Shown piece after piece: positions 1 through 11,205 of a stretch of DNA of 64,000 nucleotides; position 1 is the stretch's first letter, and the number at the start of each line of letters is the position of its first letter. A model generated the notes under the pieces. The model saw nothing but the letters and a program-made list of their open reading frames with translations. It was not told the origin of the DNA and searched no databases. The stretch covers positions 1-64,000 of the forward strand of contig MU832130.1 of the NCBI GenBank assembly GCA_029204225.1, given 5' to 3'. The translations under genes were made by a program, and so were the position numbers. Origin of the DNA: Diphasiastrum complanatum (lineage: Eukaryota; Streptophyta; Lycopodiopsida; Lycopodiales; Lycopodiaceae).

Positions 1-708
1 GGTGCTCTAATTCCGCTCACAAGCGGATGCTGAACAATCATGTGCAAGGACTCTCTCGGTCAATCGCCGCAGGTCACCTGTGCTGCGCTCGTGGATGCAC
101 CACCATGTAACGGGCCTCAGCTGATCCTCCCTCCGCCGACTCTGCTCTCCATCGAAAGGACGCCTAAACCCTAAAAGACATGGAATTAGGGCATGGAAAT
201 TGAAATTTGTGATACGGACGTAGACGGGCGGAACGGAGGTCATAGGAATCTATGTTGGCATGTGAAAATGCATTCTAGGCTCAGACATCATCTGAATCGG
301 TTGCCCACAAGTCATTTTCTGAAATGGCAAAAATACACAAGCATTTGGAATGTGGTGTTCAAATCTCACTAGGCGTGCCATAATGGCTGAAACTGACGTC
401 ATAGTAATTACCGTGGGCTTGAAGAAAGGTGGTCTAGAGCCGAATTACGCTCGATTTAGTTGCCTACAGCTCAATGTCAACACTTGCAAAAGATCAAGCC
501 TACACTTACCAAATATCAAAAACTGATCGTTTCGCTCTCCACGAAGCTCAGATCCCCCTGGCACCGTGCACACCACCTCCGTATCGCCGAGTAGATGTCT
601 ACCGACTATCCACATGCGAAGATTGGACGCCTATAGCTCACCAAAAAAAAATTTGCCTCTAGTAGCGCGGTTCTGCCCGCGAGGAGGCCCAAAAATCTGA
701 TATTCTGG
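1..708. other. no recognisable gene
   Basis: I see no domain or splice-bounded reading frame here. Bases 150-240 read on the minus strand have the C-rich, CCCTAAACCCTA-containing look of a plant 5' untranslated leader, but no coding exon follows that I can identify. Confidence 0.4.
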
Positions 709-788
709 TTTTTTTTTTTTTAAACGATTCTTGCAGCGAATCGTGATCCGTAGAATCGCGAACCCAACGAATCGCAATTCGCTGCAAC
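709..788. repeat. short foldback repeat with TTGCAGCGAAT arms
   Basis: An 11-bp perfect inverted repeat, TTGCAGCGAAT at 731-741 and ATTCGCTGCAA at 777-787, encloses further CG-containing ATCG/CGAT modules. A run of T lies just outside the left arm. The right end (CGCTGCAAC) resembles the right end of the larger repeat at 2901-3527. The element type is not known to me; it could be a MITE-like foldback or a degraded end of a DNA transposon. Confidence 0.5.
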
Positions 789-2886
789 TATGATAGAAAC
801 AATAACGATAAATATCGTGTACTTTAGCGAAATCAATCTATCTAAAGTTGTTTTTTCATATCCAATGACTAAATCCAAAGCTTGTCCAATTTCTACCACT
901 CAATTTTTTTACAAGGTGACACATGATTGATTGTTTTGAATGTTCCTATCAAATTTTTTTGAATGTACCAATGTTATGTCTAGGACAAAATTAAGTGAGC
1001 CTTCTAGTTGACTATGCATGTTGTAATTCTACTTTCTACACAACAAATTCCTACAAATGATGATTGGCATTCATGGTCCTTATGAATAACTTACAATCTA
1101 TATACATGTCAACATCCATTCATTATTGTTTTTATATGGCATTCTTAGTTGATACAAATAGCTTGGGACCTCTCTATTGGTACAAGCATTTATTTCAATG
1201 GCTACAATAGAATTTACAAGATCATTGGTATTAGCCCGCTTGTTTAGTTGGCATGGTACTTATATTTAAGACGCAACATATTTATCATATTATTTTCATG
1301 TCAATTCAATTGCCATGTTATATCGAGGAATGTCTTTTGCATTTCTAAGTGATTTGACGTATGCGTAACGCTATATGTTTTACTACTCACATTCTCATTC
1401 CCTCGTTTCAATAAAATTCCCTCAAGTGCAAGGGGGTCCTCTTGGTACATGATAGCTATGTTCCCTTGTCGTTGAATGATTCTTTATGATGCACATGGGC
1501 AAAGGACAAAGGACAAAGGCTTACTATTGGTATTTGGTAAGAAGATTCCTTGGCTAGTAGTTGGCAATACAGTGCTTATGTAACACATAGGCAAAGTCGT
1601 CTTCTTGGTATTTGAAGTAGTATCCCCTTCCAAAGACTTGAGACATCATGTATGCATTGATCCTTCCATTTTGTATTGTTGGTTAGCTACCTTTTAGTAG
1701 TTGATTGAGAGAAATGTTTTGCTGGTTGAGTATTAGAGACCAAAACGACCAATAGGTATCCTTTATTCATTGCTTAAGTGATGACCCCATTTTTTTAAGT
1801 TATGGGCCTTGAGTACATTTAGATGATTCTAGCAATCCCGATAAGGTCATGAATCTTAGCCTTAGTCTTGCTCATAGTTTCTACAACTGCAATAAAATGA
1901 ACTAACTAACTCACACCACAAGAATGCCAAAGATAACTCCAGATAATTAGTTGCTGAAAGATAGGACTTCCTGGAACCAGAGAGTTGAAGCGATGTACCT
2001 CTGTAGAGGATCACTGCCAAATAGGCTAGATAGCAAATGATAGAATGGGCCAGCCCCTCAATCATTGAAAGAAATGGCCCCAAAAGACCAAAGAAAATGG
2101 AGACCAAAAGTGGATCATTGTTGTGAAACGATCCTCGTCGGTTGAATGTGGGAACCAGCATTTCAAACTAGGTCATATGATCAACAATGCAAGTACTACA
2201 AATGTTTTTTAGCTGAAGTTCAGCTCATTGTAGATGGTGCTGAGACCCTAGTTGGGAATTGACCTACCATTTTGTCCTTATTTGCTAAAAAATATGCTTA
2301 ATTCATACTTGTAATGATTCATTGTAAGTTGCACAAAGAATGCAGTTGAGAGCTTTTGGGAGTAAGCACCAGCCTTGAAGGCAAACTTTCAACCAGACCT
2401 TCAAGATTTCACCATGGCACATGCTGGAGAGCAACTTGACTCTAAGACAGATCTCAGCATCATAGTGAGAACTTACAGGACCATGTTTGTTACCAGCCAA
2501 GGCTAATTTGACCCATGATGATGACATTAACCCCAGATGAGGCTCAAAGAAACTTCGTATGATTTTCTTTTTACAATTTTATCTGTTGGAAATTTCCCTA
2601 TGGCTGTATGATGGATGTTCTACTAGTATGTACTATGATTCAGCTGTGAACAGTTTATGAATGTGGTGAGACTAACCACTGACAGCTCAGTCAGCTATGA
2701 GCTTGTGTTGTGCAACACAGGTTCGAGCATGCTGGACAAGTGTGAATTGGACAAAGGCATAGCCATGATGGGTTCCAATACCTGGCATCGCAGTTAGCAA
2801 GCATAACCTCAGGTATAACTGCCTCATGAACATCATGCCGCAAAATTACACAAAGTATGAGCAGCAAGTGAACCATGGGTCTTCTT
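789..2886. other. no recognisable gene
   Basis: AT-rich sequence with stop codons in all frames at ordinary density. The reading frames of 74-99 codons at 1862-2161 and 2303-2527 (minus) have no domain or composition suggesting a protein. I see no LTR ends, target duplications or RNA gene. Confidence 0.4.
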
Positions 2887-3543
2887 GGTATGATGCACAG
2901 TTGCAGGTTCCGTTCTGGAATGCAATCCGGAATGTGATCCGGGAATTTCAATTAGGGTTTCCCGGAACGCAAAAAAAAAATTGTTTTTTTGTTTTGGGTG
3001 CCAATATGGGTATCAGATTAAAGGTGTTTTCAAGAGCAATTCACTTATCTAGTTTGCTCGGAGTTCCAAGAGGAGTGCAGTCCAATTTTGGGCCATTAAG
3101 TGATTCTTTATTGAACATCTTTATTTCTGTACTATCTGAAATGAAATCACATGGAAACGTATTAAATGGCAGCAAACCAACAACAATTATGAAGCATAAG
3201 CACCCATCTCGGAAGCATAAGCATAAGCATCCCTTCGAACGGTCGTGTGTGTGTGAGTTCTCTGTGTCGAAAGTCTCTACTAATCTGCTTTCATATGCCA
3301 TTTGTAACAGAGTTTATAGTTGTTTCAACTACAATCTTAGATTGTTATCATTCCATCATGTCCACCATCCAATTAGGGTTTAGTTAGTATTAAACTATCA
3401 AAAACAAACATTTGGCCATCAGTCTTTTTTCCACAAAAAAAAATTGCGATCCGGGTCGCAGATCGCTGACGTTCCGGATCGCGCAATCCGGGACGTTTTG
3501 CAGCATATCGCAATCCGCTGCAACTCTGGTATGATGTACAAAA
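2887..3543. mobile_element. candidate 0.63-kb element with GTTGCAG/CTGCAAC ends
   Basis: The segment 2901-3527 starts GTTGCAG and ends CTGCAAC. Each end carries a cluster of CG-containing modules (GCAATCCGG, GATCCGGG, GCGATCCGG) bordered on the inside by an A-rich run, and the centre is AT-rich. It is flanked by near-identical 14-bp direct repeats, TGGTATGATGCACA on the left and TGGTATGATGTACA on the right, which look like a target duplication. No transposase is encoded, so it would be non-autonomous. The 185-codon frame across it has no recognisable domain. The superfamily is unresolved, because a 14-bp duplication is long for hAT (8 bp) or Mutator (9 bp). Confidence 0.45.
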
Positions 3544-4237
3544 GCGCCTAGCTTGCCATCAAAATACAGTCAAGAATGGGAATCATTATGAAGACTAGCA
3601 ATCAAATAAATGTTCATGCCAAGACTTAAGTAAAAACCTTATGTTATTTAATAGGAGTCATTTCCTAATCTCCTTTGAGCTTTGGTGAAAACGCCCATAT
3701 TGGAAGTGTGATTAAGGAGTAACCAATACTCATCTTAAAAGGGAGCCCTTGTCTCAAAAAAAATCACTTTAGCTACCTTCCTTCTGCTACTCATTCATAT
3801 CAAGCTAGTTACATTTGCAGGCTCTCCCTTTTGCCCTTGAGAGCATTAGTAAGACTTGTACAGCAGTTTTTCTACTTTCTTGCTAGTCAGAGACTATTGT
3901 GAACTCTTAGCAACTTCTTGTGACTATAATAGCAGTTTCCACAACCTTTTTCTTTTCAGATGTACCGTTTTGTAAGACTTTCATCAAGTGTATTTTTGTG
4001 GCAAACAAATCAAGAATTGGCCACGAACCAGGTCTCCCATTTTCAGTTCTTGAAATTTTCTGTTTCGCAAAATTGGATTATGGTTACAGTTTGGCACCAC
4101 AATATTTTGATTCTGGGTTATGGTTACAGTGTGGCACCGCGATTGATTTTGAAGAGTTTAACCACAACTGTTACACTTGTACTCTTATATCTCACTTCAC
4201 ATTTGTTATGTTTTTGCTGAGTTTAACTTTTTAGGCA
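3544..4237. other. no recognisable gene
   Basis: No domain, LTR end or RNA gene seen. Bases 4100-4145 contain two nearly repeated phrases (TTATGGTTACAGT at 4079 and 4118). Confidence 0.35.
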
Positions 4238-4274
4238 ACACGCATGCACGCACGCGTACGCGCACGTGCACACA
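4238..4274. repeat. 37-nt perfect alternating purine-pyrimidine tract
   Basis: From A4238 to A4274 every base alternates purine and pyrimidine, mixing CA, CG and TA steps (CACGCATGCACGCACG and onward). It is not a simple CA or CG microsatellite. Such tracts can adopt left-handed Z-DNA under negative supercoiling. Confidence 0.7.
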
Positions 4275-4545
4275 AGCCCATCAGTTGTTGTTTGGCTAAC
4301 CATGGTCAAGTACCACCCACATGAGCAAGTGGTCAATCTAACCCTGCCCATTCTAACTGGGCATTCAAAGTAGGAGAGAAAAGCTCTTTGCCTACGGAAG
4401 CTGTAGTGTGCAAGCCATCTTCAATGGCTGGTTTAAAAAACTCAATAAATTATTTACATGATACCAACTGTTGGAGATCACAGTTATGTGCATTCGACTT
4501 CTTCACGAGGGTTTGAAAGTCTTAATGTTCATACTCAAAACTTTG

Positions 4546-4711
4546 TTCTTAATGTAGTTTCCCTTGCTCATTTGAACAGCTTAGGATGTGTTGAAATTGT
4601 TCAATATTGATGACTAAAGATGCACTTCAACTTGAAAATATGTTCTTCAAGTAGTTCCCTTGCTCATTTCAACAGCTTAGGATGTTTTGAAAATTTTCAG
4701 AATTGTTGACT
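4546..4711. repeat. diverged direct repeat, period 97 bp
   Basis: Two copies of about 69 bp (4546-4614 and 4643-4711) share the core TTGCTCATTT(G/C)AACAGCTTAGGATG (written with one variable base) and the ending TTGACT/TGATGACT. No function can be assigned; it looks like a small tandem duplication that has drifted. Confidence 0.55.
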
Positions 4712-5669
4712 GGAATTGCGGTTTGGATTCCTCGCTCACAAGGGCGGTGGAGGGCCATGAATAGCTCCCTTGTTTTCGTAGATGGCGTAGAGAATTCCAT
4801 AAACCCTCCATCCCAAGAGCTACTCTCCGAGTCATGGAGCTCGTCCATCTCTGAGCCTGATCTCATGCCAGTAGCACGTCCGTCCCATAGCACAAGTGTT
4901 GTCACCAAGGCATAGCATAATCACCCTCTAGGACCTACAACACCATAGCTCCCAATCCTCTTGGAAAAGCTTCTCCAAAAATAAATCTCTTTTTCTCTGT
5001 TCGCATGGCATCCTTGTATAGACCAGAGCCAACAACATTAGAGGCACATGCCTTTTATGGTAGGTGAGGTAAGGTCCCATCCTCGCCGGCATGGGCAATT
5101 AAGGACCAGACCAGTTATGTCTTTCTGTCTTTTCGAAACGTAACAATGCCTGACAGAACTACCATTTAAAGAAGGATGACAATAGTGTTGGTGGTACGGG
5201 ATGCCAATCCTATTCATGGCTTAAGCGTACACCATAGACAATAAGCTCTATGTCTCCAATGAGAACCCAGTTAACGGGAAGAGGTTTGAGAGTGTTTGTA
5301 CAGTTAAAGGTGTTAGCGGTGATATACAGGCAATAGAATTGTCTATTAAAACATTGGATGTCCGATAATTTGAGCTTCTCCAAGCTGTAGTGTGGCCAGA
5401 TACGCTCAAATCATGAAAGAAACTGTGTATCTTAATCTATATCAAGGATACGAAAGAGATACTGTCCCTAACGGCCTTAATGTACCCCACAAGAACCAGC
5501 GACCACTGGGTCAGGTGGCAAGGACCACCAATAGGTGACCACCAGCAGGGGCAACGACTCACACCCTAATCTGGGCACCCAGAATAATATTATAGCTCAT
5601 TGTGTCACTCTAGGTGACCTGATGAGTACACACACCCCAATCCAAGCACTCGATGAGTCAAAGTTACAT
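4712..5669. other. no recognisable gene
   Basis: Overlapping open frames on both strands at 4669-4915 (79 and 70 codons) show no domain. Codon use does not favour either strand. Confidence 0.35.
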
Positions 5670-5735
5670 CGAATCGTAGTTCGAACCATGAAGCGTGGTT
5701 CGAAGCATCAAATCGTTCGTGGCCGGTTCAAACCA
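5670..5735. repeat. cluster of GGTTCGAA-type palindromic modules
   Basis: TAGTTCGAACCATG, GTGGTTCGAAGC and GGCCGGTTCAAACC occur within 66 bp. These resemble the modules at 11110-11200 and 52650-52810. They are possibly a short piece of the same dispersed repeat. Confidence 0.4.
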
Positions 5736-5779
5736 GCCTCTGCTGGAAAAAGCCCAGTGGATGCCAGAACCGCGTGCCC

Positions 5780-5784
<5 letters not shown>

Positions 5785-5859
<75 letters not shown>
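5785..5859. repeat. (GA)n microsatellite, about 37 units; tail of LINE L0
   Basis: An almost perfect GA tract. Read on the minus strand it is the (TC)n tail that follows the LINE 3'-end hairpin at 5895-5908. Confidence 0.9.
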
Positions 5860-5862
<3 letters not shown>

Positions 5863-6060
5863 AGAATTAGAATTATTATTATTAACATCTTTTGGTACCC
5901 AAAGGTACGTAAGACAAAAAGAGAGTACAAGCGTGAGGAGCATTGTCCGCATACGGACTTATTTACTAATGAGAAGAAAAGAACTAGTATATCTATCTCT
6001 CTATCTTTTAAGAAAAAGTATCAAAGCTTGACCACCAGCTTGTGAGGATACAAAGCGAGA
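5860..6060 (-). mobile_element. LINE L0: short 5'-truncated 3' end
   Basis: On the minus strand this reads a diverged copy of the LINE 3' untranslated end. It has a hairpin at 5895-5908 (stem GTACC/GGTAC, loop TTTG in LINE sense), then AAAAGATGTTAATAAT, ATTCTA-type repeats and the (TC)n tail. The bases just upstream (TGTACTCTCTTTTTGTCTTAC) resemble the corresponding stretch of the longer LINEs. No coding part remains. The right boundary is uncertain. Confidence 0.55.
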
Positions 6061-6231
6061 GCTTAACCACCTGCTCTGCGGAGGAGACTAGCTACGAGCG
6101 AGCTGAAAGTAATGAGTGATGGTAGTAGTGGAGCGTGATGTAGGCTAGCGGGAAGCACGTGAAGACCTGGTAGCACTGGACCTAGCGGAAGCATGTGAAA
6201 CTCTCTGTCTTCGATCTTCGAACGGGAACAG

Positions 6232-6237
6232 AGAGAG

Positions 6238-6292
<55 letters not shown>
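6232..6292. repeat. (GA)n microsatellite, about 30 units
   Basis: A GA tract preceded by ACAGAGAGAGCCGA. I do not find a LINE hairpin beside it. The 12-bp phrase ACAGAGAGAGCC recurs at 6749, next to the tail of LINE A. Confidence 0.9.
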
Positions 6293-6294
<2 letters not shown>

Positions 6295-6745
6295 CATTTG
6301 CCATTGGAGGAGATAGCTATTAGTATTGGAGCAAAAAAAATTGCCATTGAGGGTTTAGGGTGTTTAAGCATTTGTGATTTGTGCAGTGTGTGAACATGAT
6401 ACATCAATGTGCATTTCAAGATCAATGATTGTGCATTGAATCTTAAATCCGTGATCATTCAAGAATGATGAATCAACATTGATAGCTTGATTTTGATATG
6501 TGAGATCATAGATGGTAGATCTTGATTGATGGGGTTGAGTGTGGGCATTGTGGGAGGGGTGTAGGAACTTAGTGGTTGGATTTGGCAACTAGTTAGGAGT
6601 TAGAAGTTAGAAATTAGCAGTAACCATTGATCCTTTTTAGTGGTTAGTAGTTACTAGTTAGTAACTACCATTTAGTTAATAGCTGGAAGTGGAAGTTGTT
6701 TAGGTTTAGAGCTTAGGGCTTTAAGCGTAGATACTAGATTCCAGA
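6293..6745. other. no gene; TTAG/TAGTTA-rich low-complexity sequence
   Basis: Bases 6575-6690 are built of imperfect TTAG, AGTTAG and TAGTTA words. The 131-codon minus frame ending at 6063 is an artefact of the GA tract (a Ser-Leu repeat). Confidence 0.4.
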
Positions 6746-6754
6746 AATTAGATT

Positions 6755-8137
6755 AGGACAGAGAGAGCCTAGAAAGAAAGAAAGAAAGAAAGCTTTATTA
6801 ATGTCTTTTCCATGCCAAAAGGCATATAAGACCAAATGGACTACATGTCAAGTATGTGAAAACCGTGGGAGCGTATATAAACGTCTCCAAGAAAAAACTA
6901 TGCATAAAAGAGAAATGAACAACATAACTATAAATTACAAATTGCCAACTGTCCATATAGCTGCCAGGAGTAGAGTAATATCATGTAGTGCTGCTGCTGA
7001 AGAAAGATGTGATACGAGCTGTGACATGAGGTAACATGGACCGTCGCTGACGTCGTCTAGGAGGGTGAAAACTGTGTGCTCTCGTAACATGGCGTGAAGT
7101 GCGAACTGCAGCATGACTATGAGTGATACACTGTCTCTGACATCGGTGAGGTGGTATGTCATCGTCATCGTCATCAGACCGTGTCCGTCTCCTGGTGAAG
7201 AAGGATGTAATCTGAGCCTGAGAGCTAGGATGTGGCCGATTAGCTGACTGGTACATATCCTGGCGCAGCAAGACCATCTCTCGTAGCATAAGTGCGACAC
7301 AACGAGAGTCCTCATAACCAATCAGTGCTCTGAGTGTAGTAGGCATGTCACGGAATAGACAGTGATATCTCCCTCTAATCTCATAATGTATGGGGCATCT
7401 GAAGATGAAATGCTCCTCGGACTCTATCTCATGAAGGGGACATAGCAGGCATAGTCTCTCCTCTCGTGGTGTACCCTGGAATCTACCTGTCTCACTAACC
7501 AGCTGATGGGAGGAGACTCTAAACTGTCCCAAAGTGAAACGGAGACCGTGTGATAGCCCAAAGGACAAATAGCGAGGTAAAACTCGAAGACCAATGGCAT
7601 CCTGCTCCAGAAAGTGAGTCCGGTAGTAGTCAGGCTTAAACCCCAGCTGATGTCGCCGAGTACGGTCGAGATATGCTCTGTATAAAAAACATCTAATATA
7701 CTGGTGTGTACCCAAAGGGAGATCAGTGATAGTGATACCAAATACTTCCATGAGGAAGTGTGATGCCTGAGAGAACCATGATAGCCTGTATCCCTGAGTC
7801 TGAAGGTGATGAGAGGACATGAGTGCAATTCACGTATACCGCTTCTCTGTATCAAGAAGTGCATGAGCTCTCTGGATGTACGTGATGAGCTGGAAGGCTG
7901 CCTCAATCTGAATAGGGGGGGTGGCAAACTCCGCAAGGATGATCTCATGTGGAACCGAGGGCTTCGCTCGAATCATGCGAGCTAACATGGTGGTCTATAG
8001 GCGTGAAATGCTGGACCAATGTGAGGATGATAGTCCTGTACACCATATCTCTGCCGCATACAATGTTGAGGGGGTGACGATGGTGTCAAACAGTCTGCAC
8101 TTACTCGGGGCATCTCGAATAGACTTACGGAAGCAGA
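6755..8137 (-). mobile_element. LINE A: 5'-truncated, 1.4 kb
   Basis: A minus-strand LINE retaining only the C-terminal third of ORF2 plus the 3' untranslated region. The 3' end carries the hairpin ATGCC-TTTT-GGCAT (6812-6825), then TTAATAAAGC, then (TTTC)5. The 5' truncation lies near 8137, at codons matching RKSIRDA of ORF2, and it abuts a GA-rich tract (CT-rich in LINE sense). The element is closely related to LINEs C, D and E further right. Confidence 0.85.
6981..7948 (-). pseudogene. LINE A ORF2 C-terminal fragment (zinc-finger region)
   Basis: This would be the C-terminal part of a LINE ORF2 polyprotein, downstream of the reverse transcriptase. The long frame (6981-7820) contains QGYRLSWFSQASHF, RFTLGQFRVSSHQL and a CCHC finger-like motif (CLLC, then H and C in EEHFIFRC), ending in an Asp-rich then Arg-rich tail. 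Further 5' sequence matching TPPIQIEAAFQL and RMIRAKPSVPHE lies in a second frame (to about 8137), so at least one frameshift separates them. The endonuclease and RT catalytic motifs are absent because of the 5' truncation, so this is not functional. Confidence 0.85.
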
Positions 8138-8232
8138 GGGAGAGAGAGATCTATCATTAGAGAGAGAGGGAGAGGAGAGAGAGATCACTTGGATTCTGAC
8201 TCCGTACTCTTGAGAGAGAGAGAGAGAGAGGG
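8138..8232. repeat. interrupted GA-rich tract between LINE A and the hAT element
   Basis: Blocks of GA repeats at 8140-8190 and 8212-8231, broken by ordinary sequence. In LINE A orientation this is a CT-rich tract immediately 5' of the truncated element. Confidence 0.75.
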
Positions 8233-8237
8233 CCACC

Positions 8238-10165
8238 ATGCCGAGAGATAGGGATCCCCTGTGGGTCACGTTACCATCGCAGCGGCCTATGGCACATCGG
8301 GCACGAAGAGATGGACTTGCAGATACTGTCACCTCAATTACACAGGAGGGCCCACACACATCAGGGCACATTTGTTAGGTTTGAGGGGGTACGAGATTGC
8401 CCCTTGCATGTATGCTCCTAACACGATACTCTCCTGTTGCACCGGACGAGGTTGGCCCTTCGAGGTTGGGGCCCAGAGAGAGAGGTAAACATTCAACTCT
8501 TACACTTCAAACATTTCATTTTTTGAAATTTGACTATTGATTTTTACATGTTACAGGTTAATGTCCAATGATTAGTCCAGACTCCACTTAACACTGCAAT
8601 AGAACTGGTCATGAGGCTTGCTTTGAGTGTCTGATTTTCAATTGCTAGTCACCAATTGAATGTCTAGGGTCAATGGAATCTAGATTATGGTTCACTTGAA
8701 TTCCAATGCCATGCTGCAGTGTATGGTTATACAGGTCGCCACGGACAATGCGGCGAATTGTGTTGCCATGGGTAGGCTCATTAATGAGACCTACCCCCAC
8801 ATCTTTTGGACACCTCGTGCTACACATTGCCAGGACTTGTTGGTTGAGGATGTGGCCAACATACCATGGACCGCGGAGGTCCTACGCACCAGACGTTCCT
8901 TGGTGAGATCACCAAGAGGCCAAGGATCCATGTTCAGGAGACACTCCACCTTGGATGTCTTAAGACCTGCCCCCCACCAATTATGCAACTCAAATTTAAG
9001 TGCGCAGCTATCGGTAATTAGAATTTACTATTTAGTAATGGCTATTGTAGTTTGTAACTTTGTGAGCACCAGAGAGGTATATCGCTTACTATATTGACCT
9101 GTTGCACGACTCCTTAGTACTTACTACTTCCTAGCAACTACTGTTTGAAATCTGAAATTTGAATTTTCAATTGATGAATCATCATTAAATCACTTGACAT
9201 TCATGATTCAAATGAACTATAATGTGCCATGCAAGCTTGAGGAAGTCCAGCGCCTATGGCAGAGCAGATGGGAGTGGTTTCACAAGCCCTTGCATGCCAT
9301 GGCCCACATACTCCATCTACTTTGGGGGAGTGAGGTGCAGTACCTTGATAGGGAGCTCAGGGATAGCTGGAATGCCTATGTCTCCCGAGTTTATCCTGAT
9401 GTACACGACCATGCTAACCTGTTGGATGAGCTCTAGATATTCAGGCATGAGACCTTGGAGTTCCGGCGCTTTTGAGAGACGGTAATAAACTGACCGTTAC
9501 AGTTTAAACTTTACATTTTACTGCACAATTACTCAATCACATTGTTGGTAGCTACATTTATTTACTTACATAAGTTACATGGGAATCAAGATGGCTATTG
9601 TCAGAGTTTGTCTGCAACGGAAAGCGGACTCATTCGCGCAATGCGCACACCTGCGGGCCGCGCAGGGGATCCCATCCCCACCGCCTAGCCACCCGCCTCT
9701 TTCCCACTTGACCCCAAAAGGGCTGATACCAGGGGACAAGGGTATTATGTCTACTTTCAGCTTATATTTGGGTGATGTCTTAGTCTCCATTTACTTATGG
9801 GATGATGATTGCACTCTTTCTGGTGCATCCACGGAGGCAGCCGGGCGGCCTGTGCGTAGCTTGCCCCCCAATAGCTATAACTTGCAACTACTAACTCCTC
9901 CTTGAACTGTGATTCAGGCCAACTGCGTCCCGTGTCATGGTGGTCGAAGTTAGGATTGATGTGCACAAATTGCACCGCCTTGCCATCAGGATCCTCTCGC
10001 AGGATTGCAATACAATTGTTTGTGAGAGAAGCTGGAGTGTTCATTCCTTGATTCACACTAATAAGAGGAATCGACTCTCCTCTGTGCAGTTGGAGAGGTT
10101 GGTGTACGTACACGCCAACCTGAGACTTTTGGGTAGACTCCAACCACTGCAGAGACTATCCAGGT
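8238..10165 (+). pseudogene. hAT-superfamily transposase, degraded
   Basis: This is the remnant of a class II cut-and-paste transposase of the plant BED/DUF659 hAT type. In order: a start ATG at 8238 (MPRDRDPLW); a BED-type zinc finger after a 1-nt frameshift (WTCRYC, then THIRAHL, 8310-8400); a DUF659-like block with ATDNAANCVAMGRLI and ATHCQDLL (8730-8840); a central block with WEWFHKPLHAMAHIL (9270-9320); and a C-terminal dimerisation block with LAIRILSQDCNT and CERSWSVHSLIHT (9980-10060), ending about 10165. Several frameshifts and stops separate the blocks, and AT-rich intron-like gaps lie between them. A GC-rich stretch (9610-9740) that I cannot place interrupts it. No terminal inverted repeats were identified. 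It cannot encode active transposase. Confidence 0.8.
9600..9760. other. GC-rich insert inside the hAT remnant
   Basis: This 160-bp stretch is distinctly GC-richer than its surroundings and contains CGCGCAATGCGCAC and GCGGGCCGCGCAGG. On the plus strand it reads a Pro/Ser-rich peptide. The hAT homology I recognise stops before it and resumes near 9940. It may be a foreign insertion or a fast-evolving linker. Confidence 0.35.
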
Positions 10166-11079
10166 AAGCCATAAACTATAATTTCTAACATGTGATCCCA
10201 GATACTAGATAGTAGTATGTACGGTTCTAGGAGAGCTTAGAGTGTAGATTAGTTACTAGTAGATAGATCATAGTAGTTTGTAACTACATAGTATTGATGA
10301 GCATTGAGTTGTTTACATATCATCAGACATGTGGCATTACACTGGACTCATGAGTCATATGTATTATGGATTCTGAACTTTGTAGACAGAAGACTAATAT
10401 CATGGAAAGTCGATTATCTAATATCAATAAAGGTTTTAGAGTTTTGATTTTAATACTTATGTATTTGCCATTTGCCATTTTGATATCCTGACTACTTTGT
10501 AGACATAATGACTGTGGCTTGCCGCTTATCACAATTGTTTCTGAATCAACAAAATTTCAGGTCAAGTGTATTGATTAATCCAGGATGGGTTTGTGTTTCA
10601 TTGCTATCAAACATGTGGATTTTAAAAAAGCATTTTCCGGTCTATCAGACATTACTTGGAACTTCATATGTGAATATTGGATTGTACTATGTAGAATCTA
10701 GATAAATTTTTTTGGTTTCCTCTATTGAAACATTTAGATGCATTAGTGTAGGTTTTATATATGTCACTTCTTTCTTATGCATGAGAGAAACAATGATATA
10801 TGATCGTACTCCTTAGGCCGATCCTTCAAATAGTTGTACTCATCTTCAACCTTCTCAAACATTGTCATAACCTTCTTGTTTATTCTTTTCTTGACACTGC
10901 AAATAAGTTTGACACAAAATTACAATCTTAAGCAGTAGGTAATGTGACAAAGGCATTGCTCCAACTGTCAGATGATTCAGAACCTACCTAGCTACCATAT
11001 CACCGCAAATTTCAACTATACTCCTAAACCCTGACTCCACAATCTCCTTAGCAAGCAAATCCTTGTACAGTTGTACCTA
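10166..11079. other. no recognisable gene
   Basis: No domain or LTR end seen. Bases 10200-10300 are rich in TAGTA/AGTAG words. Short frames only. Confidence 0.35.
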
Positions 11080-11205
11080 GCAAAAAAAAATTTAAAAATA
11101 AAAATGAGAGGTTCAAATTGTTTTCCGATTCGAACCTGGCCTACCGGTTCGAACCGGAAAGAATCATACAGAATCGGCCGATTCGAATCGGGGTGTAACC
11201 TTGCG
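11080..11205. repeat. palindromic GGTTCGAACC-module repeat
   Basis: An A-rich run (11081-11107) is followed by GATTCGAACCTGG, CCGGTTCGAACCGG and GGCCGATTCGAATCGG. The order and wording match the right half of the repeat at 52730-52805 (GATTCGAACCTAG, CCGGTTCGAATCGG, TTGGCCGATTTGAG), so this is a dispersed family rather than chance. Function and class are unknown. Confidence 0.55.

Noticed and set aside
2826..3383. 185-codon plus-strand frame as a possible gene
   Set aside because: It spans the left end and AT-rich centre of a candidate transposable element, has no domain, and the 14-bp flanking repeat splits it.
5664..6045. Open frames of 74-131 codons with Ser-Leu or Arg-Glu repeats across the GA tracts (also at 6063-6458 and 38439-38757)
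   Set aside because: They are translations of the GA/CT microsatellite and have no non-repetitive coding sequence.
9757..10143. 128-codon minus-strand frame
   Set aside because: It is antisense to the hAT dimerisation domain, which has recognisable conserved blocks on the plus strand.
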